In this document: positions 35,343-44,049 of the stretch, in pieces
How the letters are laid out: each line of letters begins with the position of its first letter
Numbering within the stretch: the stretch's first letter is position 1
Assembly (NCBI RefSeq): GCF_034424315.1
Contig: NZ_CP139972.1
Location: 5,828,001 to 5,892,000 of the forward strand
Length of the DNA stretch: 64,000 nucleotides
Origin: Chitinophaga sancti
Lineage (GTDB): Bacteria > Bacteroidota > Bacteroidia > Chitinophagales > Chitinophagaceae
Reading direction: 5' to 3'
Program-made: the position numbers and the translations under genes
The notes under the pieces: model-generated
Told to the model about the DNA's origin: nothing
What the model saw: only the letters and a program-made list of their open reading frames with translations
The model's database searches: none

Positions 35343-36278
35343 CTATTGTTGAGTTGGTATTCCAAGCATACGAAAAGCTTTCCTTTTAATCCTTTTCAGA
35401 AGGGTAATTTGAAGTTTCTTATGAAACTGCTTTGCCATTTTGATAGACTGTTGGCTCTCTTCCAGCCGGATCTCATTTAGTTGAATGGTCCTGTCGGTTT
35501 GAGGCCAATAGTAAAGGGAGGTGCTGCCACAATGGGTGCCACTGTTATCGAATCCAATATTGTTGACCAGCGAGAGATTCGGATGCAAACAAAGACCATT
35601 ATTTAAGAATACGGTGGCGTACCATTTCACTGCCCATGTATTAATCTTCCCGGTAATGTTATCTTCCAGTTGTACCAGGTGAGAATATGAATTCTCAATA
35701 TTGAATTTTCTGCTTCCTTTAGGTATTGACGTTATCTTGTCTTTTAACGCAACAGGATCAGTTTCCAGTTTTTGCCATGCCCTTTTCCATGTCGCCCATC
35801 CCCAACAACTGGTAGCTCTGTAAAAGAAAGTTTCTGGTAAAAGAGAACCCGTTTTCTTTACCGGGAACCAATATCCGCTGATGTGCATTACCCTTTCAGT
35901 GTCAGCATATTTGTCCAGCGCATCGTTCATATAAGTTAGAAATCCCGGAGAAGTGACGAGGTCATCCTCCAATACAATGACCCGGCCATATTTATTGATA
36001 AGCTCTGTTACACCATTCGTGATGGAATTAGCCAGTCCGGAATTCTGCTCCCTCTTAATTATAATTACTTCTTTGGTCCATTGCTTTTTTTCGCATACTT
36101 CTCTTACAAGTTTAATGTTTTCCAATACTTCAGAAGTCTCATTCGCTTTCGGTCCGTCGCAATAAATGTACAGTGTCGATTGATCTGCAAGGAAGTTATT
36201 TGATAATGCTTCCAGTGTTTGTTCTGCATGAAAAGGACGATTGTACACAAATAGTACAATTGGTGAAAGTATTCGCAT
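35343..36278 (-). CDS. Glycosyltransferase, HlpA-like nucleotide-diphospho-sugar transferase
   Basis: This is a 311-residue GT-A-type transferase, paralogous in layout to the product of 21404-22354. It has SPIVLFVYNRPFHAEQTLEAL, LYIYCDGPKANE, KREQNSGLANSITNGV, the acidic IVLEDDLVTSPGFL, and SCWGWATWKRAW. It is the only gene of the polysaccharide locus on the minus strand, convergent with the guanylyltransferase gene (17 bases between stops). It may decorate the same polymer. Separate transcription would allow independent control. Confidence 0.82.
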   Translation of the reverse strand: MRILSPIVLFVYNRPFHAEQTLEALSNNFLADQSTLYIYCDGPKANETSEVLENIKLVREVCEKKQWTKEVIIIKREQNSGLANSITNGVTELINKYGRVIVLEDDLVTSPGFLTYMNDALDKYADTERVMHISGYWFPVKKTGSLLPETFFYRATSCWGWATWKRAWQKLETDPVALKDKITSIPKGSRKFNIENSYSHLVQLEDNITGKINTWAVKWYATVFLNNGLCLHPNLSLVNNIGFDNSGTHCGSTSLYYWPQTDRTIQLNEIRLEESQQSIKMAKQFHKKLQITLLKRIKRKAFRMLGIPTQQ

Positions 36279-36521
36279 AACAACTAATAGGTCGATGTTT
36301 AAAAAATACTACTCTCATTAGATAGACTAATATTTTCCCAAAATGTTTAATTACCAACCATCGCTAATTGTTATCTTCATTTGTAGTTTATAAGTGAAAA
36401 TTGATTACGAGCTCTTAAATAAGCAGTAAGCTAATGTCAATTATAATTCTATTTTAATGTGTACCAGATGTTATTCAACGGAAAGCAGATATATTTGCAG
36501 CTGGCAAGCAAATTAAAATTT

Positions 36522-38096
36522 ATGTTAAAAAGTTCGATCACCCCAGCGGTCCTGTTATTCTTAGGAGTTATGGCTGCAATTCTTCCCGTGAATGCTCAGA
36601 GTGTGGGTAATCAATATTCACTGGGACTCTACAAGTCATCCACTGACTCTCTCAATTACCATTCTTCTCAACGTGATTACAGCATCCAACCTGTATTCGA
36701 TTTGCCTAAGGGCGATACATTATCAAAAAAGAGCTGGCTTTACCGGAAGCTATTTCGGGAACACCTGCTTGAAGTGAGAGAAGATGATTTTACATTCTAT
36801 GCCAGCATTCTGCCTGATTTTCAGCTGGGCCACAGTAATTCCAGAGGTCGTACATGGCTCAATACACGTGGAGTCATTGCCGGTGGTACTATAGGAAAGA
36901 ACCTTACATTCAAGGCCGAATTTTATGAAAACCAGGGAAAGTTTGCCACCTATATTGACGAATTTGCCCGTAAGAACCTCGTTATCCCCGGACAAGGCCA
37001 ATGGAAAGATTTTAAAAATGGATCAGCATTTGATTACGCCTATTCTTCTGCATTGATCAATTATAAAGCTGGCCGTCATTTTGATTTCCAGCTGGGCTAT
37101 GATAAGAACTTTATTGGCGATGGTTATCGCTCTATGCTCTTGTCTGACGCCTCTTTCAATTATCCCTTTTTGAAAATAATTGCAAACGTGGGTCGCGTAC
37201 AGTATACCACTATGTGGGCGCAATTTGTGGATATGCAGTACCCTAAAGCTTCTTACGGTACCGGTTATAGAAAAAAATGGGGGGTATTCAACTACCTTGA
37301 CTGGAATGTAAGCAAGAAATTCTCTGTAGGCTTATTTGAAGCTGTGATCTGGCAGGATAGCGATTCTTCCGGAAAGAGAGGTTTTGACGCAAGCTATCTG
37401 AACCCTATTGTATTCTTACGCCCGGTTGAGTTTTCTGTAGGCTCACCTGATAACGCATTAATGGGAATCAACCTGAAATATGCGCCATCCGTTAATACAA
37501 CTATTTATGGCCAGTTTATCCTGGATGAATTTAAATTTAGTGAAATAACCGGCAATAGCGGTTGGTGGGCCAATAAATACGGGGGTCAGCTCGGTTTCAG
37601 GTCTAATAATATTTTTAAGGTACCTAACCTGAATGTGCTCTCAGAAGTCAATGCGGCAAGGCCTTACACCTATTCCCAGCGGACGACCCTCAATAACTAC
37701 GGACATTATGCACAACCACTGGCACACCCGCTCGGTGCTAACTTCGTAGAATGGGTGAATATTGCAGACTATAGATACAAGCGCATCTTCCTGCGTGGAC
37801 AGATTACTTATGCAAAATATGGTCTGGATTCAGCTGGCATCAACTATGGTCATAATATAAATGAATCCTATAACACACGTGCCGAAGATTATGGTAATCA
37901 TATAGGTCAGGGCTTAAAAACTACGCTTACGAATGTACAGGGCTCAGTCGCCTACCTGCTGAACCCCAAATACAACCTTCGTTTGGAAGCAGGAATAACA
38001 GCCAGGCAGGAAAAGAACAATCAGTGGAAAAGAACGGAGTTTCTATATACGCTGGGCCTCAGAGCCAGCTTCAGACAGCTTTACTATGATTTCTAA
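36522..38096 (+). CDS. Outer-membrane beta-barrel protein, Wzi/RemB-like
   Basis: This is a secreted protein of about 524 residues. The signal peptide is MLKSSITPAVLLFLGVMAAI followed by LPVNAQS; this start (36522) is preferred over upstream GTG 36459 or ATG 36468, because it places the signal peptide at the N-terminus. The mature part has many alternating aromatic/polar strands ending in the aromatic F (LRASFRQLYYDF), as in outer-membrane barrels. The pattern GYDKNFIGDGYRSMLLSD and LNPIVFLRPVEFSVGSPDN fits the capsule-assembly Wzi / gliding-motility RemB group. It probably anchors or guides the polymer at the cell surface. Confidence 0.75.
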   Translation: MLKSSITPAVLLFLGVMAAILPVNAQSVGNQYSLGLYKSSTDSLNYHSSQRDYSIQPVFDLPKGDTLSKKSWLYRKLFREHLLEVREDDFTFYASILPDFQLGHSNSRGRTWLNTRGVIAGGTIGKNLTFKAEFYENQGKFATYIDEFARKNLVIPGQGQWKDFKNGSAFDYAYSSALINYKAGRHFDFQLGYDKNFIGDGYRSMLLSDASFNYPFLKIIANVGRVQYTTMWAQFVDMQYPKASYGTGYRKKWGVFNYLDWNVSKKFSVGLFEAVIWQDSDSSGKRGFDASYLNPIVFLRPVEFSVGSPDNALMGINLKYAPSVNTTIYGQFILDEFKFSEITGNSGWWANKYGGQLGFRSNNIFKVPNLNVLSEVNAARPYTYSQRTTLNNYGHYAQPLAHPLGANFVEWVNIADYRYKRIFLRGQITYAKYGLDSAGINYGHNINESYNTRAEDYGNHIGQGLKTTLTNVQGSVAYLLNPKYNLRLEAGITARQEKNNQWKRTEFLYTLGLRASFRQLYYDF

Positions 38097-38118
38097 TCTA
38101 TACAGCAATATCTTTATG

Positions 38119-38148
38119 ACCCCGGGCCGACCGCCCGGGGTTTTTTTA
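38119..38148 (+). terminator. Intrinsic terminator at the end of the exopolysaccharide locus
   Basis: Stem ACCCCGGGC (38119-38127) pairs perfectly with 38133-38141 and is followed by TTTTTTT. Confidence 0.85.
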
Positions 38149-38160
38149 TAACTTCGCCCT

Positions 38161-40062
38161 ATGCATTATGTTACAGTAGAAGGCCTGACTAAGGCCTATG
38201 GCGCAGGCCCCTTATTTAAAGATATTTCTTTCCATATCGAAGAAGGTGACAAAATCGCCCTGGTGGCGCTGAATGGTACCGGTAAATCCACCCTGCTCCG
38301 CATCCTCTGCGGCCAGGAAACCCCCGATGCCGGCACTGTCTGGATCCATAAAGATGTAACAGTAGTAATGCTGGAACAGCAAAACGCTTTCAATCCCGGA
38401 GAAACCATCTCCCAACACATATTCTCACAAGGACACCCTGTGCTTTCCGCTATCAGGGATTACGAAATGCTGACTGAAGAAGGTGAGGAACCAGACCTCG
38501 ATAAGCTGACCAAAGCAATCGAACGTATGGATGAGCTGAACGCCTGGCATTTTGATTCCAAGGTAAAACAGATCCTCGGCAAGCTGAACATCCACCATAT
38601 GGAACAGCTGATGGGCAGCCTGTCCGGTGGCCAGGTAAAGAGAGTAGCGCTGGCTAAGGTACTCATCGATATCGGCTTTGAACACAGGCATACCCTGCTC
38701 ATCATGGATGAACCGACCAACCACCTGGATGTAAGCATGATCGAATGGCTGGAAAACTACCTGGACCAGGAGAAAGTAACCCTGCTGCTCGTAACCCACG
38801 ACCGTTACTTCCTCGATAGCGTGTGTAATGAAATTATGGAGCTGGATCAGCAACAGCTGTTTATATACAAAGGCGATTACGAGAACTACCTGGAAAAGAA
38901 AGCTACCCGCGAAGAAATGGCCAAATCCAGTGTGGAAAAAGCCCGCAACGTGTTCCGCAAGGAACTGGAATGGATGCGCAAGCAGCCCAAAGCCCGTACC
39001 ACCAAGTCCAAATCCCGGATCGATGCCTTTACCGAAGTAAAAGAAAAAGCCAGCGTAAAACTGGAAAAACAGCAGCTGGAACTCAATGTAAAGATGACCC
39101 GCCTGGGTGGCAAGATCATCGAAATGAAAAAAGTCTATAAGGCCTACGGTGATTTACAGATAATGAAAGGCTTCGACTATACTTTCAAAAGAGGAGAACG
39201 CGTAGGTGTGGTTGGAAAGAACGGTGTGGGTAAATCCACATTCCTCAACATGTTGCTGGGACTGGAACAACCTGATTCCGGAAAGATCAATACCGGGGAA
39301 ACGATTGTATTCGGAAACTACGATCAGCGTGGACTGGTAATTAAAGAAGATATGCGGGTGATTGAATTCGTGAAGAATATCGCCGAAAACTTCCCCCTTG
39401 CAGATGGTACAAAAGTAAGTGCGGCCCAGTTCTTACAGTTATTCCTCTTCCCACCGGAAAAGCAGTATACCTACATCTCTAAACTGAGTGGTGGAGAGAA
39501 GAGAAGATTACACTTGTTGAGCATACTCTTCCGCAACCCGAACTTCCTGGTATTGGATGAGCCTACGAACGACCTGGATCTGCCTACGCTGAGCATCCTG
39601 GAAGACTTCCTGCTGGATTTCCAGGGATGTCTGATCATCGTGAGCCACGACCGTTATTTCATGGATAAACTGGTAGATCACCTGTTTGTATTTGAAGGAC
39701 AAGGGGTGGTGAGTGACTTCCCGGGCAACTATACCCAGTATCGTGAATGGGAAAAAGATAGGCCGGAACGTGAAAAAGAAGAACAAAAAGTAGCACCTGT
39801 TGCTCCGGTCGTGGAGGCTGCACCCGCTGCAGCACCGGCAGAGAAAGGGCGCAAAATGACCTTCAAGGAAAAGCGTGAACTGGAAATGCTGGAAAAGGAA
39901 ATTGCTGACCTGGAGAAAGAAAAAGAAAACCTGGATGCAAAGATGGCAGCAGGGGATGTACCATATGCAGATCTGGAACCCATGGCGCGCCGCGTTGGAG
40001 AAGTGATCAATTTGCTGGACGAAAAAGGGATGCGCTGGTTAGAACTAAGTGAATTAAGCTAA
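38161..40062 (+). CDS. ABC-F family ATPase (Uup-like)
   Basis: This 633-residue cytoplasmic protein has two ATP-binding cassettes and no membrane segments. Cassette 1 has Walker A ALNGTGKSTLL, signature LSGGQVKRVALAK and Walker B LLIMDEPTNHLD. Cassette 2 has GKNGVGKSTFL, LSGGEKRRLHLL and FLVLDEPTNDLD. A charged linker of the ABC-F type (KARNVFRKELEWMRKQPKAR) joins them. The C-terminal Pro/Ala-rich linker and coiled coil (about 580-630, KEKRELEMLEKEIADLEKEK) are characteristic of Uup. Members bind ribosomes or branched DNA. It sits between two terminators, so it is monocistronic. Confidence 0.92.
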   Translation: MHYVTVEGLTKAYGAGPLFKDISFHIEEGDKIALVALNGTGKSTLLRILCGQETPDAGTVWIHKDVTVVMLEQQNAFNPGETISQHIFSQGHPVLSAIRDYEMLTEEGEEPDLDKLTKAIERMDELNAWHFDSKVKQILGKLNIHHMEQLMGSLSGGQVKRVALAKVLIDIGFEHRHTLLIMDEPTNHLDVSMIEWLENYLDQEKVTLLLVTHDRYFLDSVCNEIMELDQQQLFIYKGDYENYLEKKATREEMAKSSVEKARNVFRKELEWMRKQPKARTTKSKSRIDAFTEVKEKASVKLEKQQLELNVKMTRLGGKIIEMKKVYKAYGDLQIMKGFDYTFKRGERVGVVGKNGVGKSTFLNMLLGLEQPDSGKINTGETIVFGNYDQRGLVIKEDMRVIEFVKNIAENFPLADGTKVSAAQFLQLFLFPPEKQYTYISKLSGGEKRRLHLLSILFRNPNFLVLDEPTNDLDLPTLSILEDFLLDFQGCLIIVSHDRYFMDKLVDHLFVFEGQGVVSDFPGNYTQYREWEKDRPEREKEEQKVAPVAPVVEAAPAAAPAEKGRKMTFKEKRELEMLEKEIADLEKEKENLDAKMAAGDVPYADLEPMARRVGEVINLLDEKGMRWLELSELS

Positions 40063-40070
40063 TCAATAGC

Positions 40071-40104
40071 AAAGGGCTGACCTCAGATGGGCAGCCCTTT
40101 TTAT
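40071..40104. terminator. Intrinsic terminator after the ABC-F gene
   Basis: Stem AAAGGGCTG (40071-40079) pairs with 40092-40100 and is followed by TTTTTA. The A-run on the left may also let it serve the converging small gene. Confidence 0.7.
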
Positions 40105-40113
40105 GTGTACGAA

Positions 40114-40413
40114 TTAATCTTTCTTATCCCTGATCTCAGATGGTTTCAGGTAGATCTTTTTCCCCTTCCCATCTACATAATATTTCTGGTCTTTTTTATT
40201 GATATATACAGTCTGCCCACCGGGGCCTTCCTTGCCCTTGTATACCTTATCTGCTACCATACTGGCACCCTTTACAGCAACAGAAGCTGTCTTATTCCCC
40301 ACTTTCTTAGCAGTACTGTCTATACCCTGCGCCATACCCGCATGGCTGGAGAGCAAAGCAGCAGCAGTAATGGTCATAGCCACTATACCTGCACGTATTG
40401 TTTTTGGTTTCAT
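40114..40413 (-). CDS. Small exported hypothetical protein
   Basis: This is a 99-residue protein with a clear signal peptide (MKPKTIRAGIVAMTITAAAL, cleavage likely after SSHAGMA-Q). The mature part is small, basic and low in complexity: a Val/Ala/Lys repeat-like region (KKVGNKTASVAVKGASMVADKVYKG) followed by GGQTVYINKKDQKYYVDGKGKKIYL, which looks like a short beta-hairpin. No function is recognised. The ATG at 40413 is chosen because it begins the signal peptide. The gene is divergent from the acidic protein gene at 40564. Confidence 0.65.
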   Translation of the reverse strand: MKPKTIRAGIVAMTITAAALLSSHAGMAQGIDSTAKKVGNKTASVAVKGASMVADKVYKGKEGPGGQTVYINKKDQKYYVDGKGKKIYLKPSEIRDKKD

Positions 40414-40525
40414 AATATCAGATTTTTTATACATGAGAATATCCAATTTTGGTGCCAGTACCTGTGCTGATGAGCTGGAATTTAATGGATTAGGCTGGCA
40501 TGTTCGTTGAATGATATATTTACAA

Positions 40526-40533
40526 TACATTTG
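40526..40533 (+). promoter_or_regulatory. -7 element (TACATTTG) before the small acidic protein gene
   Basis: An exact match to TAnnTTTG lies 30 bases before the ATG at 40564. A TTG at 40507 gives 16 bases of spacing, shorter than usual. Confidence 0.4.
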
Positions 40534-40563
40534 TTTTACATCATCAAAAAAAATAAAATTACT

Positions 40564-40851
40564 ATGGCTAAGTTACCCAAGTTTATGATCGCAGACGATC
40601 CAGTGACGGATCCTGATAACGAATATATCTTCCATACAGAGCAGCCTCGTTTCTTCGCTAAGCGTGTAGAAGAAGATGAAGAAAGTGCATACATCGATAT
40701 CGTTCATGAAATCGACAATGTAGAGGAGTTCTTCAAGAACGATCCGGCTAAAAAAGAAGAGCTGCTGGATGAACTGGAAAGCTGGTATTATGCTTACCTG
40801 GAATGGCTGGATGAAGACGAATTTGGTGATGATGAAGATGACGAAGAATAG
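40564..40851 (+). CDS. Small acidic hypothetical protein
   Basis: This 95-residue, strongly acidic cytoplasmic protein has a short folded-looking core (FMIADDPVTDPDNEYIFHTEQPRFFAKRV), an amphipathic helix (PAKKEELLDELESWYYAYLEWL) and a tail of Asp/Glu only. No family function is known to me; similar short acidic proteins occur in Bacteroidota. The internal ATG at 40564 is used, because it follows a -7 element at a suitable distance and an earlier start would precede the promoter. An intrinsic terminator follows 25 bases after the stop. Confidence 0.65.
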   Translation: MAKLPKFMIADDPVTDPDNEYIFHTEQPRFFAKRVEEDEESAYIDIVHEIDNVEEFFKNDPAKKEELLDELESWYYAYLEWLDEDEFGDDEDDEE

Positions 40852-40875
40852 TCAGCAATAACTGAAATCTTACTT

Positions 40876-40914
40876 AAAAAAGGTTGTATCATTCTTATGA
40901 ATACAACCTTTTTT
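40876..40914 (+). terminator. Intrinsic terminator (AGGTTGTAT stem)
   Basis: Stem AAAAAAGGTTGTAT (40876-40889) pairs perfectly with 40901-40914, ending in a T-run. Its core is nearly the same as that of the terminator at 42105. Confidence 0.8.
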
Positions 40915-40995
40915 AATTACTATTTAACTAGATAGTAAACGGGTTTTTCTAAGCGGGGAGCTTAATTTTATAGACAGACAAAAAGTTTTGAAACT

Positions 40996-42033
40996 ATGGA
41001 ATACAGACAATTAGGTGGATCTGGATTAAGAGTACCCGTATTGAGTTTTGGGACAGCCACCTTTGGTGGTGGCAATGAATTTTTTAAAGCATGGGGTAGC
41101 ACGCAGGTAGAAGAAGCGCGTCGCCTGATAGATATCTGTTTAGAGGCTGGTGTCAATTTTTTTGATACTGCCAATGTGTATTCAGCAGGTGCCTCAGAAG
41201 AGATCCTGGGTAAGGCGCTGAAAGGGCTGCGCGACCAGGTACTGATTTCTACCAAGGCCACCTTCCCCCTGGGCGAAGGCGTGAACGACTATGGTTCTTC
41301 CCGCTTTCATCTGATCAGGAGCGCAGAAGCCAGCCTGAAAAGACTGGGTACTGATTATATCGATGTATATCACCTGCATGGCTTTGATGCCAATACCCCC
41401 GTAGAGGAGACGCTGAATGCCCTGAATACCCTGGTACAGAGCGGTAAGGTGCGTTACATTGCCTGCTCCAATTTCTCCGGCTGGCACCTCATGAAATCAC
41501 TCTCTATCTCCGAAAGATTTGGCTGGTCTAAGTATATCGCTCACCAGGCCTATTATTCACTGGTGAACAGGGATTTTGAATGGGAACTGATGCCACTGGG
41601 TATAGATCAGAACGTGGGTACAATTGTATGGAGCCCGCTGGCAGCTGGTCGCTTAAGTGGTAAATACCGCCGTAACCAGCCCGCCCCTGCTGATGCAAGG
41701 GTAGCACAGGGAGGTAGCCCTATTCCGGCATCTGCCATCACCGACGATGTGTTTTATAACATCATCGACGAGCTGGAAGCAATCGCCAAAGAAGTAGAGA
41801 AAACCGTGGCACAGGTGGCTATTAACTGGCTGCTGCAAAGACCCACTGTTTCCAATATCATCATTGGCGCCCGGAACGAAGACCAGCTGAAACAGAACTT
41901 CGGCGCCGTAGGCTGGAACCTGAGCCTGGACCAGGTGAAGCGACTGGACAAAGTAAGTGAGGTACCCCCGGTATATCCTTACTGGCATCAGCGGGATTTC
42001 CCGATGCTGAATGCAGCCCCCAAATTATACTAA
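40996..42033 (+). CDS. Aldo/keto reductase
   Basis: This 345-residue NADPH-dependent oxidoreductase has an (alpha/beta)8 barrel. Catalytic residues are visible: Asp and Tyr in NFFDTANVYSAGASEEILGKAL, Lys in QVLISTKATF, and His in IDVYHLHGFD. The C-terminal IIIGARNEDQLKQNFGAVGW is the cofactor-binding end. The closest pattern is the AKR group related to YghZ/Tas or IolS. The substrate is unknown. It stands alone between two terminators with related stems. Confidence 0.93.
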   Translation: MEYRQLGGSGLRVPVLSFGTATFGGGNEFFKAWGSTQVEEARRLIDICLEAGVNFFDTANVYSAGASEEILGKALKGLRDQVLISTKATFPLGEGVNDYGSSRFHLIRSAEASLKRLGTDYIDVYHLHGFDANTPVEETLNALNTLVQSGKVRYIACSNFSGWHLMKSLSISERFGWSKYIAHQAYYSLVNRDFEWELMPLGIDQNVGTIVWSPLAAGRLSGKYRRNQPAPADARVAQGGSPIPASAITDDVFYNIIDELEAIAKEVEKTVAQVAINWLLQRPTVSNIIIGARNEDQLKQNFGAVGWNLSLDQVKRLDKVSEVPPVYPYWHQRDFPMLNAAPKLY

Positions 42034-42104
42034 CACCCGGATTAAGATAAAAACACTCATGAAAGAGGAAATTCGCCACCGGTAATGAAAGCCATTTTCA
42101 GATG

Positions 42105-42146
42105 AAAAGAGGTTGTATCAAAAAAATGATACAACCTCTTTTTTAT
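42105..42146 (+). terminator. Intrinsic terminator after the aldo/keto reductase
   Basis: A perfect 16-bp stem (42105-42120 with 42127-42142) with an A6 loop is followed by TTTT. It lies upstream of the sigma factor gene, arguing that this gene starts after it. Confidence 0.8.
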
Positions 42147-42239
42147 GCCCTTGCCGAAACGTGGATTTTTGTATTTTTATCCGGGTTGCGAATACAATTG
42201 ATTTCACAGTTGCGTGCAGCTACCAGTTTCAACCAACAC

Positions 42240-42824
42240 ATGACAAGGCCACTATTAGATACTGCCTTCTTTCAAAGCATTGCATCCGGTGATCAGGCAG
42301 CATTTGCATTGCTGGTTGCTCATTATCATAAAAGTGTATATTCCGTAGCATACCGGCTTACCCGGTCGGTACCATTGTCGGAAGAAATCGTGCAGGATGT
42401 ATTTCTGAAGATCTGGTTGAAAAGAGAAATGTTGGAAGAAATTGTCAACTTTCCCGCATTTCTGCATACCGTCTCCACGAACATGATCTATAGCACGCTC
42501 CGTCAGCAACAAAGGGATGTACTGAGCATTAGTGATACCGATCTGGAAGAACGGACACCGGCAGTCAACACTACAGAAGAAGTGGTGCAGGACAGGGAAT
42601 ATGAAAACTTGCTTGAAAAAGCGATCCGCCGCTTACCGGAGCGACAGCAGCAAACCTATATACTGATCAAAAAGGAAGGGATGAAAAGGGATGCCGCTGC
42701 GGCTGCTATGAACATCTCTCCCGAAACCGTTAAATCTAATCTGGAACAGGCGATGAAAAACATCCGGGCTTTCTGTATGGCCAACCTGGACCTGCTGATG
42801 ATCATCATCTGGCTGGGCTGGTAA
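42240..42824 (+). CDS. RNA polymerase sigma factor, ECF subfamily
   Basis: This is a sigma factor of about 194 residues. Region 2 is visible as FALLVAHYHKSVYSVAYRLT and SEEIVQDVFLKIWLKR. Region 4 is RLPERQQQTYILIKKEGMKRDAAAAAMNISPETVKSNLEQAMKNI. The ATG at 42240 is preferred: the frame extends up to 42102, but those codons run through a terminator hairpin and the residues do not belong to the family. The FecR anti-sigma gene follows 55 bases later. The pair should respond to a signal relayed by the STN-bearing receptor encoded at 44253. Confidence 0.9.
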   Translation: MTRPLLDTAFFQSIASGDQAAFALLVAHYHKSVYSVAYRLTRSVPLSEEIVQDVFLKIWLKREMLEEIVNFPAFLHTVSTNMIYSTLRQQQRDVLSISDTDLEERTPAVNTTEEVVQDREYENLLEKAIRRLPERQQQTYILIKKEGMKRDAAAAAMNISPETVKSNLEQAMKNIRAFCMANLDLLMIIIWLGW

Positions 42825-42879
42825 AAATTTTTTTTCGCCCGTACCCCCCAAACCCATTTTTAAAGCGTCAATACTAATA

Positions 42880-44049
42880 ATGGATCAATTAAACCGTCTG
42901 GAAGAGTTATTCAATCGCTGCATGAATGAGCAGGCTACCGAAGCAGAAGTAGCTGAGCTTAGCTACCTGATGCAGCAACCGGAGAACGAGGGGAAAGCCA
43001 GACAGTTAATTGCACAGGCACATGATAAAGTTCCTGAAATGGAACTACCTGTGAGCACCATTGCAGCCATTACAACTGCCATTTTCCAGGCACAGGAAAC
43101 GAAACCGCTGGTTGTAAGGATGGAAAAAAGACCTTTCCGCTGGATACGCTATGCAGCAGCCGTTGTCATCATCCTGGCAGCAGCCCGGGGCGGATTCCTG
43201 TGGAAGTCTTACAAGAGCAAGCCCCTTGCACATACACAAACCGTGCATGATATTATGCCGGGTGGAGACAAGGCCCTCCTGACACTGGCAGACGGATCTA
43301 CCATTGTACTGGATAGCATGGGCAACAAACAAATCGCACAACAGGGTGGTACCTCCATTGTCAAAGCGGCAGGAGGCAAGCTCACTTATAATGCGGCTAA
43401 TAACAGCAACAAAGTTCTATACAATAAAATCAGCACACCACGCGGAGGCCAGTTCCAGGTCACACTGCCGGATGGTACGCAGGTATGGCTCAATGCCTTA
43501 TCCTCCCTGCGCTTTCCGACAATATTCAATGGAAACAACAGGACAGTGGAACTAACAGGGGAAGCCTATTTTGAAGTGCAGAAAGATGCAGCTAAACCTT
43601 TCCTGGTAAAGGTAGGGGCCATGCAAATAGATGTGCTGGGCACCAGTTTCGACGTCATGGCTTATCCGGATGAAAAACAAATTCAAACAACCTTAATAGA
43701 AGGCCTGGTCAAGGTTTCAGCCGATGGGCAAGCCAAAGTTTTACAGCCGGGACAACAGTTACAATTACAAAAAGACGGTAAGCTCGATCTGTTAAATACT
43801 GCAGATATTGAGAGCGCTATCGCATGGAAGAACGGTTATTTTAAATTCAATCAGGCCGATTTACAAACCGTTATGCGCCAGCTGGCCCGTTGGTATGATG
43901 TAGAAGTCAATTTCGAAGGTCCTATACCCGATTTTCGGTTCGTCGGAGAGTTAAAAAGAACAGCGGGTTTATCAACCAATTTGAAGATCCTGAGCTATAG
44001 CCAGGTCAATTTTAAGATGGAGGGAAATACCATTACCGTTACACCATAG
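42880..44049 (+). CDS. FecR-family anti-sigma factor
   Basis: This 389-residue inner-membrane protein should hold the sigma factor until a substrate-loaded receptor signals. The cytoplasmic N-terminus (about 1-80) is helical. One membrane helix follows near 90-108 (YAAAVVIILAAARGGFLW). The periplasmic FecR domain has the hallmark KISTPRGGQFQVTLPDGTQVWLNALSSLRFP and GEAYFEVQKDAAKPFLV, then VLGTSFDV. The C-terminal domain (about 300-389, WKNGYFKFNQADLQTVMRQLARWYDVEVNF) is the DUF4974 type that contacts the receptor STN domain. The order sigma, FecR, SusC, SusD is classical in Bacteroidota. Confidence 0.93.
   Translation: MDQLNRLEELFNRCMNEQATEAEVAELSYLMQQPENEGKARQLIAQAHDKVPEMELPVSTIAAITTAIFQAQETKPLVVRMEKRPFRWIRYAAAVVIILAAARGGFLWKSYKSKPLAHTQTVHDIMPGGDKALLTLADGSTIVLDSMGNKQIAQQGGTSIVKAAGGKLTYNAANNSNKVLYNKISTPRGGQFQVTLPDGTQVWLNALSSLRFPTIFNGNNRTVELTGEAYFEVQKDAAKPFLVKVGAMQIDVLGTSFDVMAYPDEKQIQTTLIEGLVKVSADGQAKVLQPGQQLQLQKDGKLDLLNTADIESAIAWKNGYFKFNQADLQTVMRQLARWYDVEVNFEGPIPDFRFVGELKRTAGLSTNLKILSYSQVNFKMEGNTITVTP

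Noticed and set aside
38196..40010. Several long minus-strand frames antisense to the ABC-F gene
   Set aside because: They are shadows of the strong codon bias of the real gene and have no family motifs or start signals.
42102..42239. N-terminal extension of the sigma factor
   Set aside because: The extension reads through an intrinsic terminator hairpin (42105-42142) and has no sigma-factor character.
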